A stretch of 64,000 nt of DNA from Cellulophaga omnivescoria (GCF_001999725.1 NZ_MDDP01000001.1:1-64000), one strand, 5' to 3'; counted from the first letter of the stretch, positions 26,081 to 35,529 are shown. Notes: generated by a model not told the origin, from the letters alone. Numbers and translations: made by a program.

Positions 26081-28504
26081 TTAAAATTTAATTTCTAATG
26101 TAGCATAGTAATTTCTGTTAGCCGAAGGAATTATACCAGGCCCTGGATAACCAGTTGCCCTTCTTGTAAAATAGGCTTCATCAAGCAAATTATTTATACC
26201 TGTTTCTAGCTTTAAAAATTTATATCTGTAAGACAAAGACAAGTCTAAAATGTTGTATTTAGGTATAACACCATTTACACCACTTAAACTTGGTTCATTG
26301 GAGTTAGTAGCATCTGTGTATTGCTGAGTTAAACTAGTATATTGAATACTGGTTAGTAAATTTTTCCAACCAAATTTTACTCCCGTTTTTAAATTTAAAT
26401 CTGGAACAAACTCTACTCTATTTCCTTTAATGCCATTTTGCTGAGACTTTGTGTATTCAGAATTTATAAAAGATGTATTTATAAAATAATTAAAACTATA
26501 ATTACTATTTAAGTTGAGTATTTTTTTAAGGTTAAAATCTACCAATGACTCTACTCCTACTATACGTGCATCTCCTACATTTGTTCTCTCTTGCACTACA
26601 CTACCATCATCTAATGCCTTGGTAACTAAACCTATTCTATCATTATAAAAAAGACCAAAAACACCTGCATCGTAAGAGATATAGTTTTTATAATTACCTC
26701 TAAGACCAAGATCTAAAGTATATCCTTTTTCATCGGATAAATCTCCTATTCTAAAAGAAGGGTTCACTATATTTAAATCTGAAAATGTTACTGATCTGTA
26801 GTTTTGTGAAGCATTACCATAAACTTCTATAAACCTATTAGGCTTGTAGCTAGTTCCTAAACCAACTAATAAAAATGATCTTTTATTACTATCATTACTC
26901 TCTACCGTTTCATTTAAAATAACATTACCTGCTGCATCAGTATTTATTTTTTTAAAAAAACCGTCGCTCTCTGTTTTTATATATTCTACTCTTAAACCAG
27001 GTGTTAGAGACCAATTATCCCTTAAGTAAAATATATTTTCTCCAAAAAAGGCAATATTTAAATTAGGATTTTTATAATTAGACTGCGAAGGGTAATTTGG
27101 ATAATCATTTATTGCAGAAGAAAAGTTAGCATCACTACCATTACTTCCTGGCCCTTGCACCGATGTATTATTTGCTTTATAAAATTTAGTACCTATTAAA
27201 TAGGTTGCTTTTTTTCCAAAAAACGTATACTTGTCTAACAACTTAGCCTCAAAACCAAAGTTTTTAAAATCTCCAGTAATTAAATCTCTTTCTTCATTTG
27301 TATCTACTTGGTTTACTCTGTTGGTTCTAAAACCCAATGCATCTCTAGAAGCATTTAACCCAAAAAAGTTAAATAATAAACTTGTGTTTTCTGTAAAATT
27401 ATGCTTAAGTTTTACGTTGTACAATAACCAATTTACAGCAAACCAGTTTCTTGCTCTATTACTTTGGTATGGATTTTCTGCAAACATAGCATCAGTTAAG
27501 CCACCTGCCTGTTGTGCTAAATAATTTAAATACGTTATTTCTGCCTCTAATTTTGTTTTATCAGATAATTGATAACCCATATGTGCAAATGCATTTTTAG
27601 AGTTAAAGTAAGAATTTGGTCTAAAACCGTCTCCTTGCTTAAAATTAAAACTAGCATAATAGCTAAATTTATTTTTTGTACCACTTACACTTGTATAATT
27701 AGTATACAAATTATTACTACCAACAGTGTTTCTTGTTAAAACTTCTATTTCTTTAGTTGAATTTGGCTTTTTAGTGATAAAATTAACCAGTCCGCCAAAC
27801 TGGGTTCCGTACTGTAAAGATGCTGCTCCTCTAATAATTTGTATTTCTTCTAAAGACTCTGCTGGTGGCGTATAATAACTCTCTGGATAACCTAAAACAT
27901 CTGCGCTAATATCATAACCGTTTTGGCGTGTATTAAAGTTAGATGTTCTGTTTGGATCTAAGCCTCTCCCTCCAATGTTTAACTGTAAGCCAGCATCATC
28001 ATTCTGAAAAATATTTAAACCAACAACTTGACTATATATTTGCCTAGCATTATTAGAGGCTAAATTTGCTACAGACTCACTTACCAAAACAACCTCTGTT
28101 TTTTTACCTGCATATATAGATGTACCTACAACATCATCTAACCGCTTTAAATTAAAAATTTGAGCTTTCCTGGCTACAACTTCTACTTCTGTTAATTCTA
28201 TTTCTACAGCAGATAATTGTTTATTTAATATAGTACTACCTACTACATTTACTATTTCTTCCTCTATGTTATACTCATAAGAAAAAAATACAATTTCTAA
28301 TTGTTTCTCGTCTGTAATAAACTCATAGTAGCCTTTATTATTGGTAACAGAAACCTTACCCTTGGCTTTATTATAAATTTCTACACCACCTATAGGTACA
28401 TTATTTTCTTTAGATGTAACGGTTCCCGAAACTTTATACTGAGCATAAAGAGATGCGTTACAAAATATAAGTAGTACTACTATTTTAAAATCCTTTAATT
28501 TCAT
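26081..28504 (-). CDS. TonB-dependent receptor, FecA-like
   Basis: An 807-residue outer membrane transporter. It has a signal peptide (MKLKDFKIVVLLIFCNASLY, cleaved after AQ), a carboxypeptidase-regulatory-like domain (VSGTVTSKENNVPIGGVEIYN to about residue 95), a plug with RQIYSQVVGLNIFQNDDAG, LNIGGRGLDPNRTSNFNTR and IQIIRGAASLQYGTQFGGLVNFITKKP, and a 22-strand barrel ending with NYYATLEIKF, an aromatic-final strand that suits BAM assembly. Relatives include the ferric citrate receptor FecA, so an iron-chelate substrate is likely but not certain. Its start overlaps the end of the HTTM gene by 20 bases. A TonB/ExbBD system elsewhere would power it. Confidence 0.9.
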   Translation of the reverse strand: MKLKDFKIVVLLIFCNASLYAQYKVSGTVTSKENNVPIGGVEIYNKAKGKVSVTNNKGYYEFITDEKQLEIVFFSYEYNIEEEIVNVVGSTILNKQLSAVEIELTEVEVVARKAQIFNLKRLDDVVGTSIYAGKKTEVVLVSESVANLASNNARQIYSQVVGLNIFQNDDAGLQLNIGGRGLDPNRTSNFNTRQNGYDISADVLGYPESYYTPPAESLEEIQIIRGAASLQYGTQFGGLVNFITKKPNSTKEIEVLTRNTVGSNNLYTNYTSVSGTKNKFSYYASFNFKQGDGFRPNSYFNSKNAFAHMGYQLSDKTKLEAEITYLNYLAQQAGGLTDAMFAENPYQSNRARNWFAVNWLLYNVKLKHNFTENTSLLFNFFGLNASRDALGFRTNRVNQVDTNEERDLITGDFKNFGFEAKLLDKYTFFGKKATYLIGTKFYKANNTSVQGPGSNGSDANFSSAINDYPNYPSQSNYKNPNLNIAFFGENIFYLRDNWSLTPGLRVEYIKTESDGFFKKINTDAAGNVILNETVESNDSNKRSFLLVGLGTSYKPNRFIEVYGNASQNYRSVTFSDLNIVNPSFRIGDLSDEKGYTLDLGLRGNYKNYISYDAGVFGLFYNDRIGLVTKALDDGSVVQERTNVGDARIVGVESLVDFNLKKILNLNSNYSFNYFINTSFINSEYTKSQQNGIKGNRVEFVPDLNLKTGVKFGWKNLLTSIQYTSLTQQYTDATNSNEPSLSGVNGVIPKYNILDLSLSYRYKFLKLETGINNLLDEAYFTRRATGYPGPGIIPSANRNYYATLEIKF

Positions 28505-29864
28505 CGTTAAATGGTAAAATCCACGTTTTGTGCTTAAATAAATCTTTTTGTTGGTAAAGGTCTACACTTGGGTCTATGTAGGGTTTACTTAACCTGCCGT
28601 TAAGTGCTACATAACTCTCTACATAAACCTGTATATTTTTATGATTTTGTTCTTTAAAATGATCACCTAAATAATGTGCATATTGTACAATAAAATCAGG
28701 CTGAGTACTCATTTGCTTTTCCTGAAATGGAGTTAAAAAATCTGCATTGTTCACATAAAATTGTTTTTTAGAAACGCTATCTACAATTTTAAAATTAGCA
28801 TAGCCCATTTTTTCCATAAGCATTACACGCCAAGAAAAACGGTATCCCTCCTCTGTCCAAAAAAGTTCTCCGGGATATAGTAAATACCTAAAAGGAAATA
28901 ACAACTGAATAATAAAAAACACAGCTAAAACTCCTAATGTTAATTTCTTTTTACTTCTTGAGAATATATTTTGATCTTTTATAATAGTTACATTTTTACC
29001 TATTGTAACGGGTAACTTAAAAATTACTTTTTTTACATAATTAATAATCTTGATGTGAAAGTTGTCACTAAAAAAAATAAGACTACTTACTATCATTATA
29101 TAAGGAAACATACCAATTGGAAACAAAACCCTAGTTAGTAAATGAAAAATAACTACAGCAACAAATGCTAAAAGTCTGGTTCTCTTATAAAATAGCAAAA
29201 AAGGTATCAAAAGGTCGTACAACATACCAGACCAACTCATAAAATAATGAACCCACTCTTGTTGCAAAATAGAATTTCCTATAAAAGGCACATCATACTT
29301 AGACGGCAACCATATTTTTAAAGGCATAGCTCTAAAAAGCCAATCTGAATTTATTTTTGCTAATCCTGCATAAAAATATACTATGGCTAACAGCAATTTT
29401 ATACTGTCTATAGCATAGCTAGGCACATAATTGTATGCTCTTTTTTTTATGTAAGAGTCTACAGAAAAATATGCGTTTGCCGGTAAAAAAATCATTAAAA
29501 AACTTAGTACACTTACAAAATAGTAATGATTTAAATAAGTAGTTTTATCCATTAACTCTATGTATGTAAAGCTTAAAAAAAATAGAATAATAGCTAACCT
29601 ATATTTATAACCAATGGCTACTAATATTGCTGTTATTGCGCAAATAACAAATAAAATGTAGGTGTAGTTACCTAAAGGAGTTACCCATTCAAAATTATAA
29701 TACGTAAAATGAAATTTAGGTTGAATGTAAAGGTCATAAATCCATCCTTTAGCCCAAAACCTAATAATACTTAAAAATAATAAGGCTCCAAAACAAACTC
29801 TAAATACCGCCAAAGGGGCTATATGACTTGTTTTGTCTAAGTATGTTTTTAAATTAGCTATCAT
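28485..29864 (-). CDS. HTTM domain protein (vitamin-K gamma-carboxylase-like)
   Basis: A 459-residue membrane protein. It starts MIANLKTYLDKTSHIAPLAVFRVCFGALLFLSIIRFWAKGWI and has about seven or eight hydrophobic segments (residues 20-300), the HTTM pattern related to vitamin-K-dependent gamma-carboxylase. Typical features are YFYAGLAKINSDWLF, LPSKYDVPFIG and the HLLTRVLFPIGMFPYIM segment. A soluble C-terminal part carries the GELFWTEEGYRFSWRVMLMEKMG motif. In eukaryotes the family carboxylates glutamate; in Bacteroidota the reaction is not known, and co-location with TonB and imelysin genes suggests a role in metal or surface-protein processing. It lies 63 bases after a terminator-like hairpin and overlaps the receptor gene. 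Confidence 0.85.
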   Translation of the reverse strand: MIANLKTYLDKTSHIAPLAVFRVCFGALLFLSIIRFWAKGWIYDLYIQPKFHFTYYNFEWVTPLGNYTYILFVICAITAILVAIGYKYRLAIILFFLSFTYIELMDKTTYLNHYYFVSVLSFLMIFLPANAYFSVDSYIKKRAYNYVPSYAIDSIKLLLAIVYFYAGLAKINSDWLFRAMPLKIWLPSKYDVPFIGNSILQQEWVHYFMSWSGMLYDLLIPFLLFYKRTRLLAFVAVVIFHLLTRVLFPIGMFPYIMIVSSLIFFSDNFHIKIINYVKKVIFKLPVTIGKNVTIIKDQNIFSRSKKKLTLGVLAVFFIIQLLFPFRYLLYPGELFWTEEGYRFSWRVMLMEKMGYANFKIVDSVSKKQFYVNNADFLTPFQEKQMSTQPDFIVQYAHYLGDHFKEQNHKNIQVYVESYVALNGRLSKPYIDPSVDLYQQKDLFKHKTWILPFNDEIKGF

Positions 29865-29869
29865 TTTTA

Positions 29870-29906
29870 TACAAAAAAAGATTCTCTAATGTTTTAGAGA
29901 ATCTTT
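29870..29906 (-). terminator. Terminator-like hairpin between imelysin and HTTM genes
   Basis: AAAGATTCTCTAA and TTAGAGAATCTTT form a 13-bp stem with a 4-base loop. In the minus direction it is followed by seven T residues, so it has the form of a rho-independent terminator inside the operon. Partial read-through would give less HTTM and receptor mRNA than lipoprotein mRNA. Confidence 0.75.
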
Positions 29907-29927
29907 AAATATTAGTTTTTTAGTGTA

Positions 29928-31049
29928 TTAATCTCCATCTGCATCTGTATAGTCTACACTTACACTAAAAGCTTGCAACATATCTACTTTTATTAAAACA
30001 ACAACTTTTTGTAAAGCATCATAAGCTTCTGTCATTTTTACATTATCTGTCTCTACTTGGTTAGATAAGCTAGCATCTAAAGTTAAAACCTTAGCGCTTG
30101 CATCATCAATTTTATTATTAATGGCAACGTTTAAATCTTCTCCCTGTGTAATATTATTTAAATAATCTAAATAGTCTGCAAAACCTACTCCTGTAGCAGT
30201 AGAGTTATAAGCTTTGCCATTAATAAAGTTCTTAATATTTTCTAGTGCAGCAACTAACAAATCTTTTGAATTTTCGTTACTGTAAAACGCTTCTACCTTA
30301 GTTGGTAATGGTTCCGTAGAAAAAACTCCCGCAGGTATCCCTACTTTATTAGCTCTTAATCCTTTTTCAAAATAATAAACAAAATCATTAGCCAACTTGT
30401 TAAATGAGCTTGTTGCCGTATTTTCTGTACTTGCAACAAATGTGTCTCTAAACCCATTTTTCCAATCATTTAATACGGTATTGGTTAATGTATTCATTTG
30501 GTTTACCACATCTGACATATAATTTTTATAACCATCACCAGAAGTAGTATTTGTATATTTTTCTACAATTTCAGTATCGGTATTTGCTAATCCATTTAAT
30601 AAATAATCCAAAGCAGGAAAACCAACTGCATCATTATTATTAGGATGCGTTAAATCATAAGTCCCAGAGCTAACATTGCTTTCAATATCCTCTACCGTAG
30701 TTGGATAGATGTTCATTTGAAAACCATAGTTAATTTCTTCTGCTTTACCTATGTTATACATTTCTACAGATTGCCAAACCTTATATGCAGATAACCATTT
30801 TTCTCTTAAGGCAACTAAGTTAGTTTCTGATGGCGAAGCAATAAATATATTTTTTTCATCTTCTAAATTATTAAGCTTAGCAGATAAATCTTCATAAGCA
30901 GGAATAATTATATTATCTGCAATATTAGCCAACAGCTCTCCCCTGTTAAAGTCGTCTTTACCATCATTAGTTGTACCAGTGCTATCATCTGATGAGCTAC
31001 AGGCATAAACTGTTAATGCAGCTACAAAAACAAAAATTACTCTCTTCAT
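29928..31049 (-). CDS. Imelysin-like lipoprotein
   Basis: A 373-residue lipoprotein. The signal is MKRVIFVFVAALTVYAC with Cys 17 as lipid site, then a Ser/Asp/Gly-rich linker. The rest is a helical imelysin-type domain (WLSAYKVWQSVEMYNIG, INYGFQMNIYPT, LDYLLNGL, and a second helical half with KVGIPAGVFSTEPLP). Imelysins (M75 family, IrpA and EfeO relatives) are iron-regulated periplasmic or surface proteins thought to handle iron. The canonical metal motif GxHxxE is replaced here by GFPALD (residues 143-148), so metal binding may differ. The gene follows the DUF4856 gene at 109 bases and is followed by a terminator-like hairpin. Periplasmic or outer-membrane location is expected. Confidence 0.85.
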   Translation of the reverse strand: MKRVIFVFVAALTVYACSSSDDSTGTTNDGKDDFNRGELLANIADNIIIPAYEDLSAKLNNLEDEKNIFIASPSETNLVALREKWLSAYKVWQSVEMYNIGKAEEINYGFQMNIYPTTVEDIESNVSSGTYDLTHPNNNDAVGFPALDYLLNGLANTDTEIVEKYTNTTSGDGYKNYMSDVVNQMNTLTNTVLNDWKNGFRDTFVASTENTATSSFNKLANDFVYYFEKGLRANKVGIPAGVFSTEPLPTKVEAFYSNENSKDLLVAALENIKNFINGKAYNSTATGVGFADYLDYLNNITQGEDLNVAINNKIDDASAKVLTLDASLSNQVETDNVKMTEAYDALQKVVVLIKVDMLQAFSVSVDYTDADGD

Positions 31050-31090
31050 TTATCCTTAATTTTATTTATTCTAAATAAAAGGCAAAAATA

Positions 31091-31133
31091 AAAAAAAGTA
31101 GTCATAAAATAACCATTTACAACTACTTTTTTA
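31091..31133 (-). terminator. Weak terminator-like hairpin after DUF4856 gene
   Basis: AAAAAAGTAGT and ACTACTTTTTT form an 11-bp, mostly A/T inverted repeat with a 19-base loop between the DUF4856 and imelysin genes, with a T-rich run on the minus strand. The long loop and low G+C content make its strength doubtful. Confidence 0.4.
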
Positions 31134-31158
31134 AAATAAGCTCTTAGGTTATAACATT

Positions 31159-32361
31159 TTAGTTTGCAGCTTGTTCTTTTGTAAAACCAAATGCTGCAGC
31201 AATTTCATCAGAAATTTGATCTAAAGTTGCTGGGGTAACATCCCAAAAACCGTTATCTGCCATTAATGTCTCCAAATAACCATCAATTGTAGTAGCATCT
31301 ATTACAGAAGAATTTGTAATATTATCTCTTGTAAAACGTAAACTGTTTATAAATCCTATGGCCTCTGACAAACCGTGAAAAGCAGCTGCTTTATCACTTT
31401 CTAAAGTTTCTTTTCCAGATTGTAAATAATAAACACTACGAACAGCTATTACAGTAGAAACTTTTTCTCTTATAATTTCTGCCTGCTCATCTCTAACCGC
31501 ATAATCTTTTGCTACAATTGCAGCTCTACCTAATTTAAATGCTTCGTATATGTCGTTAGCAATTCCTGTAAAATCTGAATCGGCTTCAACACTTGCTACA
31601 TATTTATTTAAAAAGCTATCTTTACCTAATTCTGGAAGAGCAGGATTATCTTCATTCCCATATAAGTATCCATAAGCTTCATCCCACTTATGCTCCATAT
31701 TTGTGTAGTTTTTACCGTCTACTAAAATACCTGCATCATTATCTGCTACATTAGTACCTTCATCTAAAACAGCAGTACTTAAATAATTGTTTAACATTTG
31801 GTCTACCATTAAACCTCCAATTATAGATTTTGCAATTGCCTGGTTATATTCTAAACCTTTACCATTCACATATCTTGTAGAGCCACCTCCAGCTTGTTGT
31901 ATTTTACCTGCGCTACCTGCAACAGCATCGTCATCCCATTTAGGAAAAACTTCAGTTACTTGTGCGTTAATCCAATTGTCAAAATTTTCTTTTATTGCAA
32001 TAGATGCTGTAGTATTAGTAGAAAAATAATCTGAAGATGCTGCTATTTTGCTGCGTATACTTTTGTCTGAATTATTTAAATCTGCATCCGAAAAATCTAA
32101 TGCTCCCTCTTCATGAGCAAACATAGCATCTAATTCTTCTTCTGTTCTTGTGTTATCTAATAAAGCAGATATAAATTCTTCTGCCATTTTTATTCTTGTA
32201 GTTTGACCTCCAAAGTTTACAGAACTTTCATTATTGTGTTCAAAAACATAAGTTGATGGAGCAACAACATTATTAACTTCATCACCATTATCATCAGATG
32301 AACAAGAAGTAAAAACTAAACTAGTTAAAAATAAGCTCGCAAATAATTTATTTACTTTCAT
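31159..32361 (-). CDS. DUF4856 family lipoprotein
   Basis: A 400-residue lipoprotein. The ATG giving MKVNKLFASLFLTSLVFTSC is chosen over an upstream one because it starts a good lipoprotein signal (FTSC, then SSDD), typical for Bacteroidota export to the cell surface. The body is helix-rich: TYVFEHNNESSVNFGGQTTRIKMAEEF, GGGSTRYVNGKGLEYNQAIAKSIIGGLM, NNYLSTAVLD, TNMEHKWDEAYGYLYG and FTRDNITNSS. This matches DUF4856, which in Bacteroidota often accompanies imelysin and HTTM genes. The function is unknown, but iron-related location is likely. It is the first gene of the apparent operon; a possible but weak Fur-like dyad lies about 80 bases upstream. Confidence 0.8.
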   Translation of the reverse strand: MKVNKLFASLFLTSLVFTSCSSDDNGDEVNNVVAPSTYVFEHNNESSVNFGGQTTRIKMAEEFISALLDNTRTEEELDAMFAHEEGALDFSDADLNNSDKSIRSKIAASSDYFSTNTTASIAIKENFDNWINAQVTEVFPKWDDDAVAGSAGKIQQAGGGSTRYVNGKGLEYNQAIAKSIIGGLMVDQMLNNYLSTAVLDEGTNVADNDAGILVDGKNYTNMEHKWDEAYGYLYGNEDNPALPELGKDSFLNKYVASVEADSDFTGIANDIYEAFKLGRAAIVAKDYAVRDEQAEIIREKVSTVIAVRSVYYLQSGKETLESDKAAAFHGLSEAIGFINSLRFTRDNITNSSVIDATTIDGYLETLMADNGFWDVTPATLDQISDEIAAAFGFTKEQAAN

Positions 32362-32488
32362 AAGTACTATTATTAAAATATTTTTTTGCAAATATCTTTA
32401 ATAGAAACATATAAAACAATATTTATTTAGAACAAATAAAGATAATAACGTTAAATTATTAATTAACAGTTGGTTATAATTTAGTTAA

Positions 32489-33355
32489 TTAATGATATTT
32501 AGAAAACAATTCGGTAGCTTTATTGTAGGCAGCTTCAAAAACCATCCAATTTACATTGGTATTTACCTTTTCTGCAGTAAAATAAGACAACATTTTTTCG
32601 GTAGGCATATTACCTGTTAAATCGTCCTTAGCCATAGGGCAGCCACCAAAACCTTGTATTGCACCATCAAACCTTACACAACCTGCCTTATAAGCGGCTG
32701 CAACTTTCTCTTGCCATTTGGTGGGCGTAGTATGTAAGTGTGCTCCAAATTTAACATCTGGATATTTTGGAATTAAATTAGAAAACAAATAATCTATAAC
32801 ATCTGGTGTAGATGAGCCAACTGTATCTGACAATGAAATAATATTAACACCCATTTTTGCCAATTTCTCTGTCCATTCACCTACTATCTCTACATTCCAA
32901 GGATCTCCGTAGGGGTTACCAAAACCCATAGATATGTATGTAACAACCTCTTTATCTGCCTTATTTGCAATATCTAAAATCTCCTTAAGTGTTTCTACAG
33001 ACTGGGCTATTGTTTTATGCGTATTACGCATCTGAAAGTTTTCTGATATTGAAAAAGGATAGCCTAAGTAATTTATCTCTTTATGCTTACTTGCATCTTG
33101 TGCACCACGTACATTAGCAACTATAGATAACAATTTACTTTGTGTTCTAGACAAATCTAAGTTTGCTAAAACCTCTGCCGTATCTACCATTTGCGGTATT
33201 GCTTTTGGTGAAACAAAACTTCCAAAGTCTATAGTGTCAAACCCACAATCTAATAAAGATTGTATGTATTTTACCTTTAACTCTGTTGGGATAAACTCTT
33301 TTATCCCTTGCATTGCATCTCTTGGGCACTCCGTAATTTTTACTTTAGCAGACAT
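32489..33355 (-). CDS. Hydroxymethylglutaryl-CoA lyase
   Basis: A 288-residue HMGL-family aldolase that splits HMG-CoA into acetyl-CoA and acetoacetate, in leucine degradation. Characteristic parts are KITECPRDAMQGIKEFIPTELK (metal- and substrate-binding D-x-x-Q), IDFGSFVSPKAIPQMVDTAEVL, VTYISMGFGNPYGDP, ISLSDTVGSS, GAHLHTTP (metal His-x-His) and GAIQGFGGCPMAKDDLTGNMPTE, where the C-terminal Cys loop GGCPxA is the HMG-CoA lyase signature. The neighbouring leucine-catabolism genes are not in this window. It follows a LysE-family gene on the same strand by 30 bases, but a functional link is not clear. Confidence 0.93.
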   Translation of the reverse strand: MSAKVKITECPRDAMQGIKEFIPTELKVKYIQSLLDCGFDTIDFGSFVSPKAIPQMVDTAEVLANLDLSRTQSKLLSIVANVRGAQDASKHKEINYLGYPFSISENFQMRNTHKTIAQSVETLKEILDIANKADKEVVTYISMGFGNPYGDPWNVEIVGEWTEKLAKMGVNIISLSDTVGSSTPDVIDYLFSNLIPKYPDVKFGAHLHTTPTKWQEKVAAAYKAGCVRFDGAIQGFGGCPMAKDDLTGNMPTEKMLSYFTAEKVNTNVNWMVFEAAYNKATELFSKYH

Positions 33356-33385
33356 AATTATTTGTTGACTTTTTCAAAATTACTA

Positions 33386-34012
33386 CTATTTATCCGATAA
33401 AAGAATATAAATTCCTAAGCCTACAAAAACTACAATTTGTAGCCATTTAAAAATTTTACCAACCTTTTCATTTTTAGTTACATAACCAGATATTGAACCA
33501 GCTAAAATGGCAATAATACTAAATACCAAAAAGGAAACAACCATAAAAATAAACCCTAAAACATAGAACTGTACTATTGTATTAAGTGTTCTGCTAAATA
33601 GAAAACCAGGAAAAAAAGCTAAAAAAAACAAGGCTACTTTTGGGTTTAAGACATTCATTATAAACCCCTGCTTAAAAAGCGATAACATACTTTTTTTTGG
33701 TGCATTATCTCCCCCTAAAATAAGGCTTGCATTGCTCCTAAAAACTTTGTAAGCAATGTAAAATAAATATAGTGATCCAAATAGTTTAATTACTAAAAAT
33801 AAACTATAATTAGCTTTAATTAAAGCAGATACTCCAAAAGCTAAAAGCGTTGTATGTACTAAACACCCCGTAATTAAACCAACAACAGTAGCTAAACCAT
33901 ACTTTTTACCATTAACAAGGCTTTGCGTTAATACATAAATATTATCTGGACCAGGAAAAAAGGCTAGTAAAGTAGTTGCAGAAATAAAAGCTAAAAGTAT
34001 ATCGTAATTCAA
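33386..34012 (-). CDS. LysE/RhtB family amino acid exporter
   Basis: A 208-residue membrane protein of about six helices. It starts MNYDILLAFISATTLLAFFPGPDNIYVLTQSLVNGKKYGLATVVGLITGCLVHT, where the conserved PGPDN and G-x-x-x-G-x-x-x-G motifs define the LysE superfamily. FKQGFIMNVLNPKVALFFLAFFPGF is the second family motif (N-P-K). It should export an amino acid or a related small molecule, with threonine, homoserine or a hydrophobic amino acid as possibilities. The substrate cannot be read. It is close upstream of the HMG-CoA lyase gene, and it is divergent from the small Dabb-like gene. Confidence 0.92.
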   Translation of the reverse strand: MNYDILLAFISATTLLAFFPGPDNIYVLTQSLVNGKKYGLATVVGLITGCLVHTTLLAFGVSALIKANYSLFLVIKLFGSLYLFYIAYKVFRSNASLILGGDNAPKKSMLSLFKQGFIMNVLNPKVALFFLAFFPGFLFSRTLNTIVQFYVLGFIFMVVSFLVFSIIAILAGSISGYVTKNEKVGKIFKWLQIVVFVGLGIYILLSDK

Positions 34013-34093
34013 AATAATTATTTTAGTATTGAAAAATACAAATTTAAAAAGTTGTTATCTACCTAATAACTATCTTTAAGCAAAACAATACTT

Positions 34094-34495
34094 ATGAAAA
34101 ACATAATTTTGTTACTTTTTATGTGTTTATGTTTAACTAGTTATGCAAACATTAACAAAAACAGTAAAACTACTATGACCAAACTTAAGGATAGCGTATT
34201 AAGACACGTGGTAATTTTTAAATTTAAAGCCGATGCAACAAAACAGCAAATTACTGCTATTGAAGAAGCATTTAGTGCGTTACCCTCTAAAATAGCACAA
34301 ATAATGGATTATGAGTGGGGTTTAAACAATAGTCCAGAAGGTTTAAGTAAAGGCTTTACCCACTGTTTTTTTGTCACTTTTAAAAATGAAGAAGACCGCG
34401 CCATTTACTTACCGCACCCAGACCATAAAGCGTTTGTATCTTTACTTACACCTGTGTTAGAAGACGTATTTGTATTGGACTATTGGAGCAATTAA
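34094..34495 (+). CDS. Dabb (stress-responsive A/B barrel) domain protein, exported
   Basis: A 133-residue protein with a probable signal peptide ([20 protein letters not shown]). The mature part is one Dabb domain: [73 protein letters not shown], with the conserved H-x-V-x-F-K start and the H-P-x-H motif. Dabb domains form dimeric alpha-beta barrels in enzymes such as olivetolic acid cyclase and in stress proteins; the specific reaction here is unknown. Export to the periplasm is unusual for the fold but seen in other Bacteroidota. The stop codon overlaps the end of pyrD by four bases (convergent). Confidence 0.85.
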   Translation: MKNIILLLFMCLCLTSYANINKNSKTTMTKLKDSVLRHVVIFKFKADATKQQITAIEEAFSALPSKIAQIMDYEWGLNNSPEGLSKGFTHCFFVTFKNEEDRAIYLPHPDHKAFVSLLTPVLEDVFVLDYWSN

Positions 34496-35529
34496 GTGTT
34501 AGCTAAAATTGCTTTATTTATTCTTTTTATTAGTCTAGGACCTTCATATATAAAACCGGTGTAAATCTGTATTAAATCTGCGCCAGCATTCAACTTTTCT
34601 AAAGCATCTTTTTCAGAGTGTATACCTCCTACTCCAATAATAGGAAACGCTTTATTACTTTTTTCTGCTAAAAATTTAATAACCTCAGTACTCCTATTAG
34701 TTAATGGTTTACCACTTAAACCTCCGTTTTCTTTAGTAATACTTTCTGGTGATTTTAAGTTGTTACGTTCTATAGTAGTGTTAGTTGCTATAACTCCGTT
34801 TATTTTTGTTATCGCTACAATATCTATAATATCTAACAACTGTTCATTTGTTAAGTCTGGAGCAATTTTAAGTAAAATAGGCTTAGCTTTAACTCCTTTT
34901 TGGGTTACATACTTTTTATTTTCTGCAACTAAAGCATTTAGTAAATTGGTTAAAGGCTCTTTATCTTGCAATTCTCTTAAACCTGGTGTATTAGGGGAAC
35001 TAACATTAACCACAAAATAATCTACGTGTGGGTATAACGCTTCAAAACAAATTAAATAATCATCTACAGCACCATCATTAGGTGTAATTTTATTTTTACC
35101 AATATTACCACCAATTAGCACATTATGTTGTGCTTTTAAGCGCTCTACTGCTTCTAAAACTCCACCATTATTAAATCCCATACGATTAACAACAGCACTG
35201 TCTGCTTTTAACCTAAACAATCGTTTTTTAGGATTACCTGCTTGTGGCTTAGGAGTTAATGTACCTATTTCTATAAAGCCAAACCCAAAGTTAGATAACT
35301 CCTTAAAAAGTTTAGCATCCTTATCAAAACCAGCAGCTAAACCAACAGGATTTTTAAATTTTAAGCCAAAAACTTCTTTCTCTAAACGCTTGTCATTTAC
35401 TACATACATTGCTCTAAATAAACCTCCAAAACCTATTTTAGAAAAAAACTTGATTAAAGAAAACGATAAATGGTGTACCTTTTCTGGATCCATCAAAAAA
35501 AACAACGGCCTAATAATAGCTTTGTACAT
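34492..35529 (-). CDS. pyrD: Dihydroorotate dehydrogenase (quinone), class 2
   Basis: A 345-residue membrane-associated flavoenzyme that oxidises dihydroorotate to orotate in pyrimidine synthesis, using respiratory quinone. Typical parts are the N-terminal amphipathic helix region ([20 protein letters not shown]), [66 protein letters not shown] (active-site Ser and FMN contacts), [14 protein letters not shown] and [13 protein letters not shown], then the FMN phosphate [28 protein letters not shown]. The FDKDAK, PNTPG and C-terminal GG motifs define class 2. The gene ends four bases into a convergent gene and is divergent from pepT. Confidence 0.97.
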   Translation of the reverse strand: MYKAIIRPLFFLMDPEKVHHLSFSLIKFFSKIGFGGLFRAMYVVNDKRLEKEVFGLKFKNPVGLAAGFDKDAKLFKELSNFGFGFIEIGTLTPKPQAGNPKKRLFRLKADSAVVNRMGFNNGGVLEAVERLKAQHNVLIGGNIGKNKITPNDGAVDDYLICFEALYPHVDYFVVNVSSPNTPGLRELQDKEPLTNLLNALVAENKKYVTQKGVKAKPILLKIAPDLTNEQLLDIIDIVAITKINGVIATNTTIERNNLKSPESITKENGGLSGKPLTNRSTEVIKFLAEKSNKAFPIIGVGGIHSEKDALEKLNAGADLIQIYTGFIYEGPRLIKRINKAILANT

